Source of the DNA: Neoroseomonas alkaliterrae
Lineage (GTDB): Bacteria > Pseudomonadota > Alphaproteobacteria > Acetobacterales > Acetobacteraceae
NCBI RefSeq assembly: GCF_014199195.1
Contig: NZ_JACIJE010000008.1
Location: 184,857-248,856 of the forward strand
Direction of reading: 5' to 3'
Length of the DNA: 64,000 nt
Under the pieces are notes generated by a model, which searched no databases, was not told where the DNA came from, and worked only from the letters and a program-made list of their open reading frames with translations. Positions 31,152-41,500 of this stretch are shown piece by piece (position 1 is the first letter of the stretch; each line of letters starts with the position of its first letter). A program made the position numbers and the translations under genes.

Positions 31152-33017
31152 TCAACGGCCCCAGACGTGGCGCGCACGTTCAAACAAGCTCTCGGCGCGA
31201 TCAAGAATTGCGGCTTCATCCCAGGCGTCCAATTCAACAACAGACTGATTGATCGGCAAAAGCGAGTGATTCTTCATCGCGATCTTCTTATCTTCCCACC
31301 TGCTGTTTCCCTGCGCCGAGTTCAGTGCCGAGCTGAGTATCGTCAGGTTTCCGAGCGTATGGATGGCCAGGTGCCGCTTCCGGGTCGCGATCGCCCTTAC
31401 GTCGTCGCTCGGCGCGGCGGAAAGCTCGCTGAACGTGAGGCCCCTGGTCCCGTCCGGCAGGGGCCAATTCGTGATCCAGTCGCGCGGCATGATGTGCTCG
31501 ATCGTAGGAGGCTGAGAGAACGCGAGCGCTTCGGCCTTCGACGACATGAAGGTCTGGTTCAGGCGACTGTAAAGGTGAACGAGCTTCGGGCTGTTGAGCG
31601 GCCCATACAGAGGCTTCTGCAGCCATGCTTCCCGGAAAGTCGCATCATCGGGCCAGACGCCTGATTCCCCGGTCTGCCCCAGCAGGACGCTCCTCAACCC
31701 ATCAATGCTGAAGCCCTCTCGCCGAAGGTTCCGAGTCAGGGACAGAAAGATCCTGTTGTAGTTCTTCGTATCCAAACCGCACACGGCCCGCCGAAAGAGG
31801 TACGACTCCAGAATATCCGAGACCTGCTTCCACGCCTCTGCATCGAGATCCAAGTCCATCAAGGCCAGTAGAAATGGATAGGCGGTGCGTATGTCGAAGG
31901 TCTCCAGGAAACTGCACAGGCCGAAAACGGCATCGCCCTTTGCCGGCTGAATGATCCGCCTGAATGCTGCGCCCTGTCGGGACAGCGCGGCCAACTCCGC
32001 GCTTACGCTGGCAAACGGCTTCTTCGTCTCCACCCAGTGCCGGTACTCTACGTATAAGTGCTTGATTGGGATGTCCTGTCCCTGCTGACTGGCGAGGAAG
32101 TGCTGCATGAACAAGTCGCTCCGCGGCCTGTTTAAGCGGCCTTGCTTCACCAATCCGCGCCAGAAATTGTCGTCGAAAGCCGCCCAGTGCTGCTTGTAGA
32201 CCGCCTCGACATCCAGCCTCTCGCGACCGGCGCGAAGGAAGATGTAATTCCTCAGGAGATCAGCCGGCAGCAGAGGCTCGCCGCGCGCGTTCAACGTCTC
32301 GAAGATGACCTGGGGGTCGTCGTCCTTCTGCAGGTCGATCACCACGACCATCAGCCCGCTTCGCAGGGTCTGAAAGCATTCGTCGACGCGGGCCGAGAGC
32401 GGGAAGGTACCGGCAAGCGGCAACTCGCCGTCCTCGCCGAGGAAGAACGCAGCCAATTGATTGAAGAAGAAAAGATAAGCCTCGACCATCCGCGGCCGCG
32501 GATCGGGCTTGCGCGCATAAGGGCGCCGGACCAAGGGATGGCGCCGCTCAAGCTCGTCCCGTGAGCCGGCGCTGATGACGTCGGTGAACTGCGCGCGGTC
32601 AGCCTGTGTCGGCCAGACCTTGAAGCGATCGACCTGAGGGTCGGCCATCATGCCGGTGTTGAATAGGAACTTGTCGCATTCGGCGGCCAGCGCATCGCAC
32701 CCTTGGCTGCGGCAGAAATCGCGATAGGCGGAGAGGAAGATCTGCAGCGTAGTGAGGCGCTGCTGCCCGTCGATCACCTGGCGGACAACGACGTGGCCGG
32801 TAGGCGTCTGCTTCTGGTCAAGCACCATCGCACCAAGGAAGTGCAGCGGCGCGTCCTTGCGACCTTCGAGCGCCTCGGTGAATTTGCGCTGGATGTCCTC
32901 CCATAGCGGGAGCCACTGCTGGTCCTCATTCCAGACGTATTGGCGCTGGAACAGCGGCACTTCCAGGCGCTGCTTCGCGTCGAAGATCGCCAGCAGGGAT
33001 GATTTCTGGACGTCCAT
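31152..33017 (-). CDS. DUF262/DUF1524 protein, GmrSD-like nuclease
   Basis: A 621-residue single-chain protein. The N-terminal DUF262 domain starts MDVQKSSLLAIF and LEVPLFQRQYVWNEDQQ, and carries the NTPase motif VIDGQQRLTTLQIFL (about residues 80-94). The C-terminal DUF1524 nuclease has a His-Me-finger signature TIEHIMPRDWITNW (about 508) and HTLGNLTILSSALNSAQGNS. This is the layout of GmrSD, SspE and BrxU-type enzymes, which cut modified or unmodified phage DNA in an NTP-regulated way. It is the last gene of the four-gene operon, 28 bp after the ATPase. The ATG at 33017 was chosen at the conserved N-terminus. Confidence 0.87.
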   Translation of the reverse strand: MDVQKSSLLAIFDAKQRLEVPLFQRQYVWNEDQQWLPLWEDIQRKFTEALEGRKDAPLHFLGAMVLDQKQTPTGHVVVRQVIDGQQRLTTLQIFLSAYRDFCRSQGCDALAAECDKFLFNTGMMADPQVDRFKVWPTQADRAQFTDVISAGSRDELERRHPLVRRPYARKPDPRPRMVEAYLFFFNQLAAFFLGEDGELPLAGTFPLSARVDECFQTLRSGLMVVVIDLQKDDDPQVIFETLNARGEPLLPADLLRNYIFLRAGRERLDVEAVYKQHWAAFDDNFWRGLVKQGRLNRPRSDLFMQHFLASQQGQDIPIKHLYVEYRHWVETKKPFASVSAELAALSRQGAAFRRIIQPAKGDAVFGLCSFLETFDIRTAYPFLLALMDLDLDAEAWKQVSDILESYLFRRAVCGLDTKNYNRIFLSLTRNLRREGFSIDGLRSVLLGQTGESGVWPDDATFREAWLQKPLYGPLNSPKLVHLYSRLNQTFMSSKAEALAFSQPPTIEHIMPRDWITNWPLPDGTRGLTFSELSAAPSDDVRAIATRKRHLAIHTLGNLTILSSALNSAQGNSRWEDKKIAMKNHSLLPINQSVVELDAWDEAAILDRAESLFERARHVWGR

Positions 33018-33045
33018 CACTGCCCCCCCAGGAGTGCTTGCCCTC

Positions 33046-34533
33046 TCACTTCTTGCAGGCCTCAACCAGAGCTTCGACGGCCGCGAGTGCGGCTTGGACA
33101 TCCGCCTTGACGATGGGCTGCGTCGGGTTGTGAGAAAGCGGGTTGAGAATGAGCTTCTTGTATTTCTTCAACCCCTGGAAGGCCGCCTTACGATCGGTGT
33201 TTCCCGTCGCGTGAGCTTCGCCCTTTCGTAGCAGGTCCTCCAGCTTGATCTTTTGAGGTTCATCCGTATAGCCGAACTGGAGGTTGTGCTTGCGGCAGTA
33301 ACGTCGAAGGGTCAGTTCACAAGCCGTGCGCGCATAGTTCGCCGCGGCCGCGGGATGATTGTCATCGAGGAAGCGGCCGGCCTGCTTGAGTGTCGCGGCA
33401 ACCAAGTCGTCCTGGCTCTCCCAGATCACTGGGCGCAACAGGCCATCACCATCCACCTTCTCGTAAATCTCAATAGCCTTCCAGGGCTCGTCAGTCAGCT
33501 GCTCGCGCGCGAGTTCGAACCAGAAGCGGTCATGCGTGAGCAGGATGATCTGCCAGCCCTTGAAAAGGTCGGCGATCACTTCGAGGACCGGACGCCGGTG
33601 CGAGTAGTCGAGGCTGATAAGCAGATCGTCGAGTACAAGCAGCTTCAGCGCCTTATCGTTTGTTGGAACACAGGTAAGACGGCCGGCGAGGTAGGTCGCG
33701 ATCGCCAATGCTGAGAGGCGCGCCTCGTTCAGGAAGTTTGGCGGCGCGGGAAGGGCGTGGCCGCGGAAGGCAAGGTTGGCCGTCAGGGTCTGATTGCGGA
33801 GTTCGCGCGCGCCGGTGTCATAGGTCACCCCGTAGAATGTGAAGCCAACCAGCTCGAGAGCATCCGTCTGAAACACGTCAAGCAATCTGCGCAGCAAACC
33901 CTTGGCATGCGTTTCGAGGGCATTCAGCGCCTGCTTCATGCCCGCGTTGAACTGGTCGCAGGCGGCACCGACCTTCTCCGCGAAGTCCTTGGGGCGGCGT
34001 CCTCCGCGCGGATCCTGGATGCGACGTTGCATCGCCTTATCCACTTCGCTCCACAGCTCGCCAACTGTGCGCCGAAGCCCGCCAGCGATAGTTGCTTCGA
34101 AGTCCGCGAGCAGCTTCGTCACCGCGACGTCGAACAGATTGGGGGGCTCATTCGGTGAGCTGCCGCGGCTCATCTCAAGCAGCCGCGTGTGGCTCAGGAA
34201 GGCGGATTTCCGGGCCGTCTCGACGACCTCGGACGAGGGATGGCCCGCGGACGTCCATGGAAATGCTTTGCCGTCCGTGAGCGTGACGGTGACCGACGGG
34301 TTCGGCGGCGCGCTAAAGACGTTGCCCATCGGCGCGATCTCCGGAGCCGGCACGGAGAACAGGCCGCGCAGGGCGCGGTAGATCGTGGACTTGCCCGACC
34401 CGTTCTCCCCCCAGGCGAGCAGGTTTCTGCCCTCTAGCGTGATGGCGGCCGGCGCCACGGCTGGGAAGGCGCGAAAGTCGGAGATGCGAATCTCGGCGAT
34501 CCTCGCCGCGGGCAATATGGCCGATTGGGACAT
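33046..34533 (-). CDS. AAA/SMC-like ATPase of the defence operon
   Basis: A 495-residue ATPase of the RecF/SMC-like class. It has the N-terminal strand IAEIRISDFRAFPAV, Walker A GENGSGKST at residues 42-50, Walker B LKLLVLDDLLISLD (about 296-309) and the H-loop ILLTHDRFW (about 325). The C-terminal 120 residues are helical and resemble HEPN/DUF4145 modules (ANYARTACELTLRRYCRKH, with an RX4H pattern, then LILNPLSHNPTQP). It starts 1 bp after the methylase stop, so it is co-translated with it. It probably drives or senses nuclease and helicase activity. The HEPN reading is tentative. Confidence 0.85.
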   Translation of the reverse strand: MSQSAILPAARIAEIRISDFRAFPAVAPAAITLEGRNLLAWGENGSGKSTIYRALRGLFSVPAPEIAPMGNVFSAPPNPSVTVTLTDGKAFPWTSAGHPSSEVVETARKSAFLSHTRLLEMSRGSSPNEPPNLFDVAVTKLLADFEATIAGGLRRTVGELWSEVDKAMQRRIQDPRGGRRPKDFAEKVGAACDQFNAGMKQALNALETHAKGLLRRLLDVFQTDALELVGFTFYGVTYDTGARELRNQTLTANLAFRGHALPAPPNFLNEARLSALAIATYLAGRLTCVPTNDKALKLLVLDDLLISLDYSHRRPVLEVIADLFKGWQIILLTHDRFWFELAREQLTDEPWKAIEIYEKVDGDGLLRPVIWESQDDLVAATLKQAGRFLDDNHPAAAANYARTACELTLRRYCRKHNLQFGYTDEPQKIKLEDLLRKGEAHATGNTDRKAAFQGLKKYKKLILNPLSHNPTQPIVKADVQAALAAVEALVEACKK

Positions 34534-34534
34534 C

Positions 34535-37500
34535 TCAGCCGCGCCCTTCGATGATCCGCACCACGTCAAGCGATTGGAGGTCGAAGAGGGTAGCGTAGAG
34601 CTGACTGGACGGGTCTGCGAGCTGGCGGGACCATTCATCGGCGGCGCGGGCCAAGGCGGGGCCTTCGAAGTCCGCGAGCCTCATCAGCCCGGCGGCTTCC
34701 GCTGCGGCAAAGGGGCGTAGGTTACGGGCGTGGAGGTCCTCGGCGAAGAAGAGCTCATAGACGAATGCGTTAAGGAGGCTTTCTGGGCGGGGACGGTCGG
34801 CGCCCGCGCACAAAGCGGCGGCCAAGATCTGCATTAGTCGTACGCTGCCTGGAGCCGCTTTAGGGATTGGAAAATTCTCCAATGCGTCTGGCTGGACTTC
34901 GTAAAATCCGCCCTGCTTTGTTGCAAATATCTGCCGCGAAACATAATTGCTAACACTGGAATTTAACACGGAGGCCAAAAATTCTGCCGCATCCGTGCGC
35001 AAAAAATAGCTCGTGTTTCCAAGAAAAAATCCATCGCGATCAATGGCAAATGTTGGCTCGCTCGAAATTTTCGTAGATATGAGCTTGGCCCCCTCAAATG
35101 AATCCCAATACGAGCACGAGCGAAGCTCCCAAAAATAACGTCCCTTATCATCTCTCCGAATCAGCTGGTTGCGCAGATCGCCATGCGTAAAGCGACGATA
35201 GATTGACGGCCATGATTGACGAAATTTAACCTCTGCCTCATCATCTGGCAGCCCGCTCCAAGCATGATTCACATTCGCAGATGACTCTATCTTGATTAGC
35301 CATTTACCATCTGCCTCAAATTTCCAGCGCTTGATTTCACGTCCGCCAACATATGGAACGATTATATCTGCCGACTTCGGGTGATACTCGATAATTTCTG
35401 CTCTCTCATTGTCATTTATTACAAATGCACTGTTTAACCCTGTCGTGATTCCGCGCGTGACCTTTCCGAGAATGTGATTTCGTAGAGAATTTCCTGCGGC
35501 ACGAATTCGCGCGAAAAGCTTGCGCTCTGCTTGCGGCTCCAACTGCCATCCGCTTGCTGCGAGTTCTGCCTGAGGCATGTCGAACGCCTCTGCGGCGAAC
35601 CGATCGGGGAAGGCCTTCACGGCCTCCTTCGCATCCTCGCTGTCAGCCGGCGTCCAATTCAGCGAGCGGATCATCTCCTTCGGCGCGGGTTTGGCAGGCG
35701 TTTTCCGACGCGTGCCGACCAGAATGGTGGGGTAGGCGATTGCCTCGAACACAGGCGCATCGCCGAAATCGACGATCTTCAGGATGCGCGCATGGGTGCT
35801 CAACCAAGCGCGCAGACCCTTGCCGTAGCTCGCGCGGTACCACTTGTTAGAGGTAATGAAGGCCAGCGCGCCCTCGGGCTTCAGGAGCCGCAGCGCGCGC
35901 TCGTAGAAGTAGACGTAGATGTCTGCCGTGCCGATGAAGGTCTCGTAGTCAAGCTTCAGCTGGGCCTTGCTGACGACCGGCCTGCCGTTGATCTGGAACG
36001 CCTCGATCTTCTCATGACGGATATAGGGCGGGTTGGCGAAGGCGACGTCGAACCACCCCTCGCCGCCCGCGGCGTCCAGCCCGAACATCCATTCGCCGTC
36101 AAAGAACGGGGCAAAGGCGTTGGGGTCGAAGGGGTCCCAGGCGGCCAGCTTCGCGGCATCGTCGCCGGAGAAGGCGTGATCCCGCGTCACCTCCTCCGCG
36201 ATCTCCTTGCGCAACGACTGGATCTTCTTCTGCTCCGCCCGCTTGGCCCTGCCGCTGGCCGCGGCGAAGAAGGCGCGATTCGCCTCGCGCAGCGCGCGTT
36301 GCTTCACCCTCAGCGTCTCCGTCACCAGCCCCGCCTGCCCTTTGCGGTGCAGCGGCGTCAGCGTATTGGCCGCGACGAACTTGGCTTCCAGGTTAGGCAG
36401 CGGCGTGATGCCGCGATTGGGACGGGCATCATCCACGCGCTGCTCCACCGCGAGGCTGATGAAGCAGCGCAGCTTCGCGATCTGCACGGCGATGGGCTGG
36501 ATATCCACGCCATGTAGGCAGCGCTCGATCAGAAACAGCTTGCGGGTGTAGTCGGGGTAGTGGCCGCTGGCGAATTTGGCGTCGAACTCCGCTAGCGCCG
36601 CCGTGGCGCGTTCGATCTCGGCCGCACGCTCGGCCGGCAAGGACACGTTCTCTGCCTCCACCAGGCGCCGCTCGTAGTAGAGCCGGTTGCGCGCCTTCCA
36701 CTTCTCCCCGCCTGGGTCCAGCAGGTCGAGCATGTGGACCAGCTTCTGCAGCAGGCCGAGCGGGAAGGCGCCGGACCCGACCGCGGGGTCGATCGCCTTC
36801 ATGCTCTCGATGGCCGCGATCAGCGCGTCCACCTGGGCAGGGGTGAAATCGTGGCTGCGGCTGGCGAAGCTGAGCAGGGCGCGCAGCCGGGCCTCATCAT
36901 CGCCCGATGGCGCGGGCGCTGGCTCGGCGCGGCGCTCCAGTGGAAGCTCGCCTGGCGCCGGGCCGAGGTCCAGCGGCTCAGCGCGTGGGCGGCCTGGCTT
37001 CAGGTCAAGTTCGCGCGGCAGCTTCGGCAACAGCCAAGCGACCAGCGCCTCATCCACCATGAAGTCCACGACTTCGCGCGGGGTGTAGAAGCTGCCGGAC
37101 TTGTTGCGTGCCGTTGTCCGCGTATCCTCGTTGTAGGAGGCGAGCAGGTTCTCGAACACCTTGCCGAGCAGCTCGGGGTCGAGTGCGGCTTCCTCCTCCA
37201 GTGGCGTGTTTTCTTCGACCGTGAACTTGTAGCGCTGGAAGAGGTCGATCAGCCCCGGCACGGTACGCGGTGCTTTGGCCTTCTCGAACCATTTGGAGAG
37301 ATCTACGCCTTTGGCGCCGCCGAAGAACAACGCGTTAGGCAGCCGCGGCTGCTTGTCTGGCTGGTCCGAAAAGCCGTCGATACGGAGGATGAGGCGGCCA
37401 CGTTCCCGTTCAGCGAGCTCCTTGCGCGGGTCGTCAGCCGCAATCTCGACATCCAGGCATTCAAAGAGACCGCCGTTGAGGAACGGCACGTGGGAGAAGT

Positions 37501-38581
37501 TGTCGAGCGCCTTCTCTGGCTCGCGGAACAGCGCCCGATGACGGAAGACGTGGTGCCCCAGGTAGTCTGGCGATTGGCCACCCTCATCCTCCCGCCAGCG
37601 ACGTTCGGACATCTCGGTGTTGAGCGTCGCGAAGAACAGGTTCTGCAGGATGGCCAGGTAGTAGCCATGGCCTTCGGGCGTCGCAGCCGGCGGCTCGTTG
37701 AGCAGCTTCGCCAGCCCCGTCGGGTCGAAGAGGTCCTCCGGAACGAGCCCCTTTTCCTTGATGAACCAAACGAACATGAGCCGCGTGAGCAGCCGGATCA
37801 GCGCGATCTCTTTGGCCCCGGAGCCGTTGCCCTGGCCTTTGGGGAACGAGAGGAGCCCATCGTTGCTGCTAGCCCAGGCGAACCAGTCCGCCAGCTCCTC
37901 ATAGAACCGCTTGTTGAGTTCCGCCGCTGACAGCGTCTCGAGCCAGAGGTCGTAGAGGGCACGAAAATCCGCCGGCGCCTTGCGGCGAGCGAGTGCCGCC
38001 AGCGACAGGTCTGCGAGGATCTCCACATGCGCGCGATGCGGGGCGGTTAGGTCAACGTCCTTGACCAAGCTGATCCGGCCGCCCACGACGTCGCGTGATG
38101 CATCGCGCAGGTTCGCACGACGATCGATCACCGCCAGCGTCGCGTGCATGCCATGTCTGAACAGCAGGATCACGGGCATGGAGAAGTCGCGGTTGAGCAA
38201 GCGCACGATGGCCACAAGCTGCCGCCGCGACCATGGTTGGTCGTCCAGCTCAATTGCAAGGAAGAGGAAGCTGTCGATCGCGCCGCGCTGAAAGGCGTTG
38301 GCCGTCGTCGGATCGCCGCCACGCGACAGTGCCGGCAATTCGTCACCGGTGAGCTGGAACAGGAAATGGACGGCGCGCCAGCGATCGAGCGTCTCAAATC
38401 GCGCCATATCGACGCCCAAGGCGGCGAGGAAATCGGCTGGACGGGTGGGTGTATCGAGGGTCTTTGGGCTCCTGTAGCCTAGCGCACTGAGCAGCGCCCG
38501 ACCGGAGGCGGCGAGATCGGCGCCTGCTAGGTTACGAATCGCCTGCCGGACGGCGGCCAAGTGCTCGGAAGTGTGGCTCAT
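34535..38581 (-). CDS. Large Eco57I-type adenine-specific DNA methyltransferase
   Basis: A 1348-residue protein of the type IIG-like Eco57I methylase class. An N-terminal conserved region of unknown function contains MPVILLFRHGMHATLAVIDRR (in about 137-157). Then follow a helical region with SFYTPREVVDFMVDEAL, SAM motif I AIDPAVGSGAFPLGLL (about 597) and catalytic motif IV FDVAFANPPYIRHEK (about 850). A target-recognition-like C-terminus follows. The segment 34855-35520 (about residues 1020-1242) is far more AT-rich than its flanks. No certain PD-(D/E)XK motif is visible, so an intrinsic nuclease is unproven. Its ATG overlaps the helicase stop by 4 bp. Confidence 0.9.
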   Translation of the reverse strand: MSHTSEHLAAVRQAIRNLAGADLAASGRALLSALGYRSPKTLDTPTRPADFLAALGVDMARFETLDRWRAVHFLFQLTGDELPALSRGGDPTTANAFQRGAIDSFLFLAIELDDQPWSRRQLVAIVRLLNRDFSMPVILLFRHGMHATLAVIDRRANLRDASRDVVGGRISLVKDVDLTAPHRAHVEILADLSLAALARRKAPADFRALYDLWLETLSAAELNKRFYEELADWFAWASSNDGLLSFPKGQGNGSGAKEIALIRLLTRLMFVWFIKEKGLVPEDLFDPTGLAKLLNEPPAATPEGHGYYLAILQNLFFATLNTEMSERRWREDEGGQSPDYLGHHVFRHRALFREPEKALDNFSHVPFLNGGLFECLDVEIAADDPRKELAERERGRLILRIDGFSDQPDKQPRLPNALFFGGAKGVDLSKWFEKAKAPRTVPGLIDLFQRYKFTVEENTPLEEEAALDPELLGKVFENLLASYNEDTRTTARNKSGSFYTPREVVDFMVDEALVAWLLPKLPRELDLKPGRPRAEPLDLGPAPGELPLERRAEPAPAPSGDDEARLRALLSFASRSHDFTPAQVDALIAAIESMKAIDPAVGSGAFPLGLLQKLVHMLDLLDPGGEKWKARNRLYYERRLVEAENVSLPAERAAEIERATAALAEFDAKFASGHYPDYTRKLFLIERCLHGVDIQPIAVQIAKLRCFISLAVEQRVDDARPNRGITPLPNLEAKFVAANTLTPLHRKGQAGLVTETLRVKQRALREANRAFFAAASGRAKRAEQKKIQSLRKEIAEEVTRDHAFSGDDAAKLAAWDPFDPNAFAPFFDGEWMFGLDAAGGEGWFDVAFANPPYIRHEKIEAFQINGRPVVSKAQLKLDYETFIGTADIYVYFYERALRLLKPEGALAFITSNKWYRASYGKGLRAWLSTHARILKIVDFGDAPVFEAIAYPTILVGTRRKTPAKPAPKEMIRSLNWTPADSEDAKEAVKAFPDRFAAEAFDMPQAELAASGWQLEPQAERKLFARIRAAGNSLRNHILGKVTRGITTGLNSAFVINDNERAEIIEYHPKSADIIVPYVGGREIKRWKFEADGKWLIKIESSANVNHAWSGLPDDEAEVKFRQSWPSIYRRFTHGDLRNQLIRRDDKGRYFWELRSCSYWDSFEGAKLISTKISSEPTFAIDRDGFFLGNTSYFLRTDAAEFLASVLNSSVSNYVSRQIFATKQGGFYEVQPDALENFPIPKAAPGSVRLMQILAAALCAGADRPRPESLLNAFVYELFFAEDLHARNLRPFAAAEAAGLMRLADFEGPALARAADEWSRQLADPSSQLYATLFDLQSLDVVRIIEGRG

Positions 38582-41500
38582 GTGCCTTCAGTCCCGTCAC
38601 GCACGATCAGCCAAGTGATGAGGTCGTAATCGAGATTGGCGCGAGCTTGCGCCACTTGGTCCGGGACCCGGGCACCGCGCTGGCCTGTCAGCGCGGCCAG
38701 TGTGCGGGTTGCGGAGGTCTCACCGATCGAAGCCACGGCTGCATGGATCAGAGCGTCGTACCGTTCCATCTTCTGTCCATGATCTGTCTCTTGATCGAAG
38801 GCGGCGCAAAGCGCCTCGAATGGCTCACCGTGCCCGAGACAGAGGGCGCGATAGGCTTCGAGAATCGGCTTCGGTTGGCCGAAGCCGAGGCGAACCGAGC
38901 CGTCGTCACGGACGTGGACGAGGTAATGGGGATCCAGGGGGTTGATCCTTGCCTGATCCGGGCTCGGTTCGGCGGGGCGTCGGCGGAGACAGAAGATGAC
39001 GCCAGGATCGACGGTACCACCCTTCACCTGATTAGGAACGACGGCGCTCAGACCGAGCGGCGCCGCGCGAAGCGCCGTTTCGTTTGCGCGAGCGAAGCCG
39101 CGGAGGTCAGCGCGAAAATCGTCCAGGGCAAAGTCGGCCAGCGTGACACCGCCGCCCGTCTCTTCCAGGTCGAATACTTCGTCCTTCAGACGAAGTAGTT
39201 GCTCGTCGCGCCACCGCGAATCGCCATCGGCCTCGGTGCCCCCATTGAGCAGGTCGTCGTCGCCGGTCGCCGAAAGGTCGACCAGCGCCATGCGTGCCTC
39301 CACCCTGTCCTTCAGGCGGAGGTACTTGTTCAGGTCGTCGGTGGGCCAGAAGTTGACCATGCGGACGGTCGCATTCCGGCTGCCTATCCGATCGATCCGC
39401 CCGAAGCGTTGGATCAGTCGGACCGGATTCCAGTGAATGTCCACGTTCACCAGCAGGTCTGCATCCTGAAGATTCTGCCCTTCAGAGATGCAGTCTGTAG
39501 CGATCAATAGGTCGATTTCGCCGCCCGTATCTGCGCCGCGCAGCAGCGCGCGGCGCTTCGCCCGCGGGGCGAAGTTCACGAGGATGTCCTGGAAGCGTGC
39601 CTTGCCGAAAGTGGCTTTGCACCCGTCTCCTGTCACTAGTGCCGCGTGCAGTCCGCAATCGCGCGCGACCGGCGCTAGCTGGTCGTAGAGGTAGCGGGCC
39701 GTGTCGCTGAAGGCGGTGAAAAGAATGACCTTGCGGTTGGCTTCGCCATCGCGGTTGACGGTGGGCTCCGATGCCTTTGAGCGAACGATTTCCTCAAGGC
39801 GGTGGAGCTTTGCATCGCGAGGGGGCGTGACCTTGCGAGCTTCGGCAGCGAGCGAGGCGATACGCTCGCGGTCACGAAGCAGAGCTGCCTTCCACATTGC
39901 CCTGTCGACGTGCGCGAGATTGTACTTCAGCGCCGCGCCAACTTCGAAAGCCTCCTCGAGATCTTCGTCGAGCTCGACGTCATCAGGGGGAGGCGACGTG
40001 ATCGCCGCGCTTGACTCGAACTCGTCGAGATCGCGAAGCCGCTGATCGACGCGCGCGACCATGCGTTCCATGGTTCTACGGAAGGAGCTTATCGAGCTTT
40101 CAAGCCGCTTGAGGAAGCCAACCTTCATCATGGCGATGAGGTATTTCTCGCGGTTGTTCTGATCGAAATTGCCACCCTTGTCATAAAGCGCGCGGTGTTC
40201 AGGCAGAACAAAGGTCAGCGGGCTGTAGAGTGCGAGTTCCAGCTTGCTAATGGCAGCGTCCACGTCCTCGAACGCTGGGAAGCCGCCCTCGCGGTCTATT
40301 GCGACAAAGGCAGATTCAGGCGAGGCCCGCTTGGGGAAGCCGCCAATGCGCGCCATGGAAGAGGCGTAGTGCCGTTCGATGTGCCGGCGGGAGCGGGCGA
40401 TGGTGAGGCCGTCCAGCAGTCCGAACAGAGCGGGAGGCAACTTGTTCAGGAGTTCATCGGCATCGCGGCTGCCGCTCTTCGTCCAGTCGAGGAAGCGCCG
40501 CCGCGCTGTGCCGATCAGCGTGCCGAGGTTAGGAACACCTAGGGCGGCGAACGCGTCCCCCCTATCGGCAGAGATCAGATCGAGCTGAGCCTTGAGATCG
40601 CTCAAGTCATTGTTCACCGGGGTGGCAGAGAGGAGCAACACCTTGGTTCTCACGCCGGACTTGATGATGTCATCCATCAGCCGCTCGTAGCGGCTCCGGC
40701 GCCCGCCTGGGCTCCTATTCCTGGAGCCGCTTCGGAAGTTGTGCGACTCGTCGAGAACGACCAGGTCGTAATTTCCCCACTCGATCCGCGAAAGATCGAT
40801 ATCGCCCACTTTACCGGTGTCTCGCGAGAGATCGGTATGAGACAGGACAGTGTAGCCGAACCTGTCGTCACGCAGGGAATTTAGCTCGCTATTGTTCGCT
40901 GCGAGATGATCCGTCCAGTTCTCGCGCAGCTTCTTCGGACAGAGTACGAGAACATTTTTGTTCCTTTTTTCGAACCATTTGATGACGGCGAGCGCGGTGA
41001 ACGTCTTTCCAAGCCCGATGCTATCGGCGAGGACGCAGCCGCCATGCCTTTCGATTTTCGCGAGCACGGCGCGGAGGCCGTCGCGCTGGAAGTCGAACAA
41101 CATTTGCCAGATGGCCGTCTGCTCAAACGCCGTTCCTTTGAAGAGTGCATCCTCTGCCTCGCGGTCGAGCAGACTGTCACCGAAGAGGTGGAGGAGCGTC
41201 TTGAAGTAGACGAACTCCGGCGACGCATGGGCATAGCTCGCCTCCAACGCACGCAGGACTTCGTCCCGGACGTCCTCGGTCAGGTTCGCGTCGGCCCAGA
41301 GTTCATCGAACCACGCCAACAGGTCTTCGCGGTCGCGATCGCTGTCCACGATGAGGTTGAGTTCCAGGTTTGGCGAACTGCCAAGACCGAGGCCGTTGAT
41401 GGTGAAGTTCGAACTGCCGACCAACGCGTGCGGACGGCGACCGTCATCGATATGGAGCAACTTGCCGTGCAGGAGGCCGGCGCGCCTGACCGACTTGATC

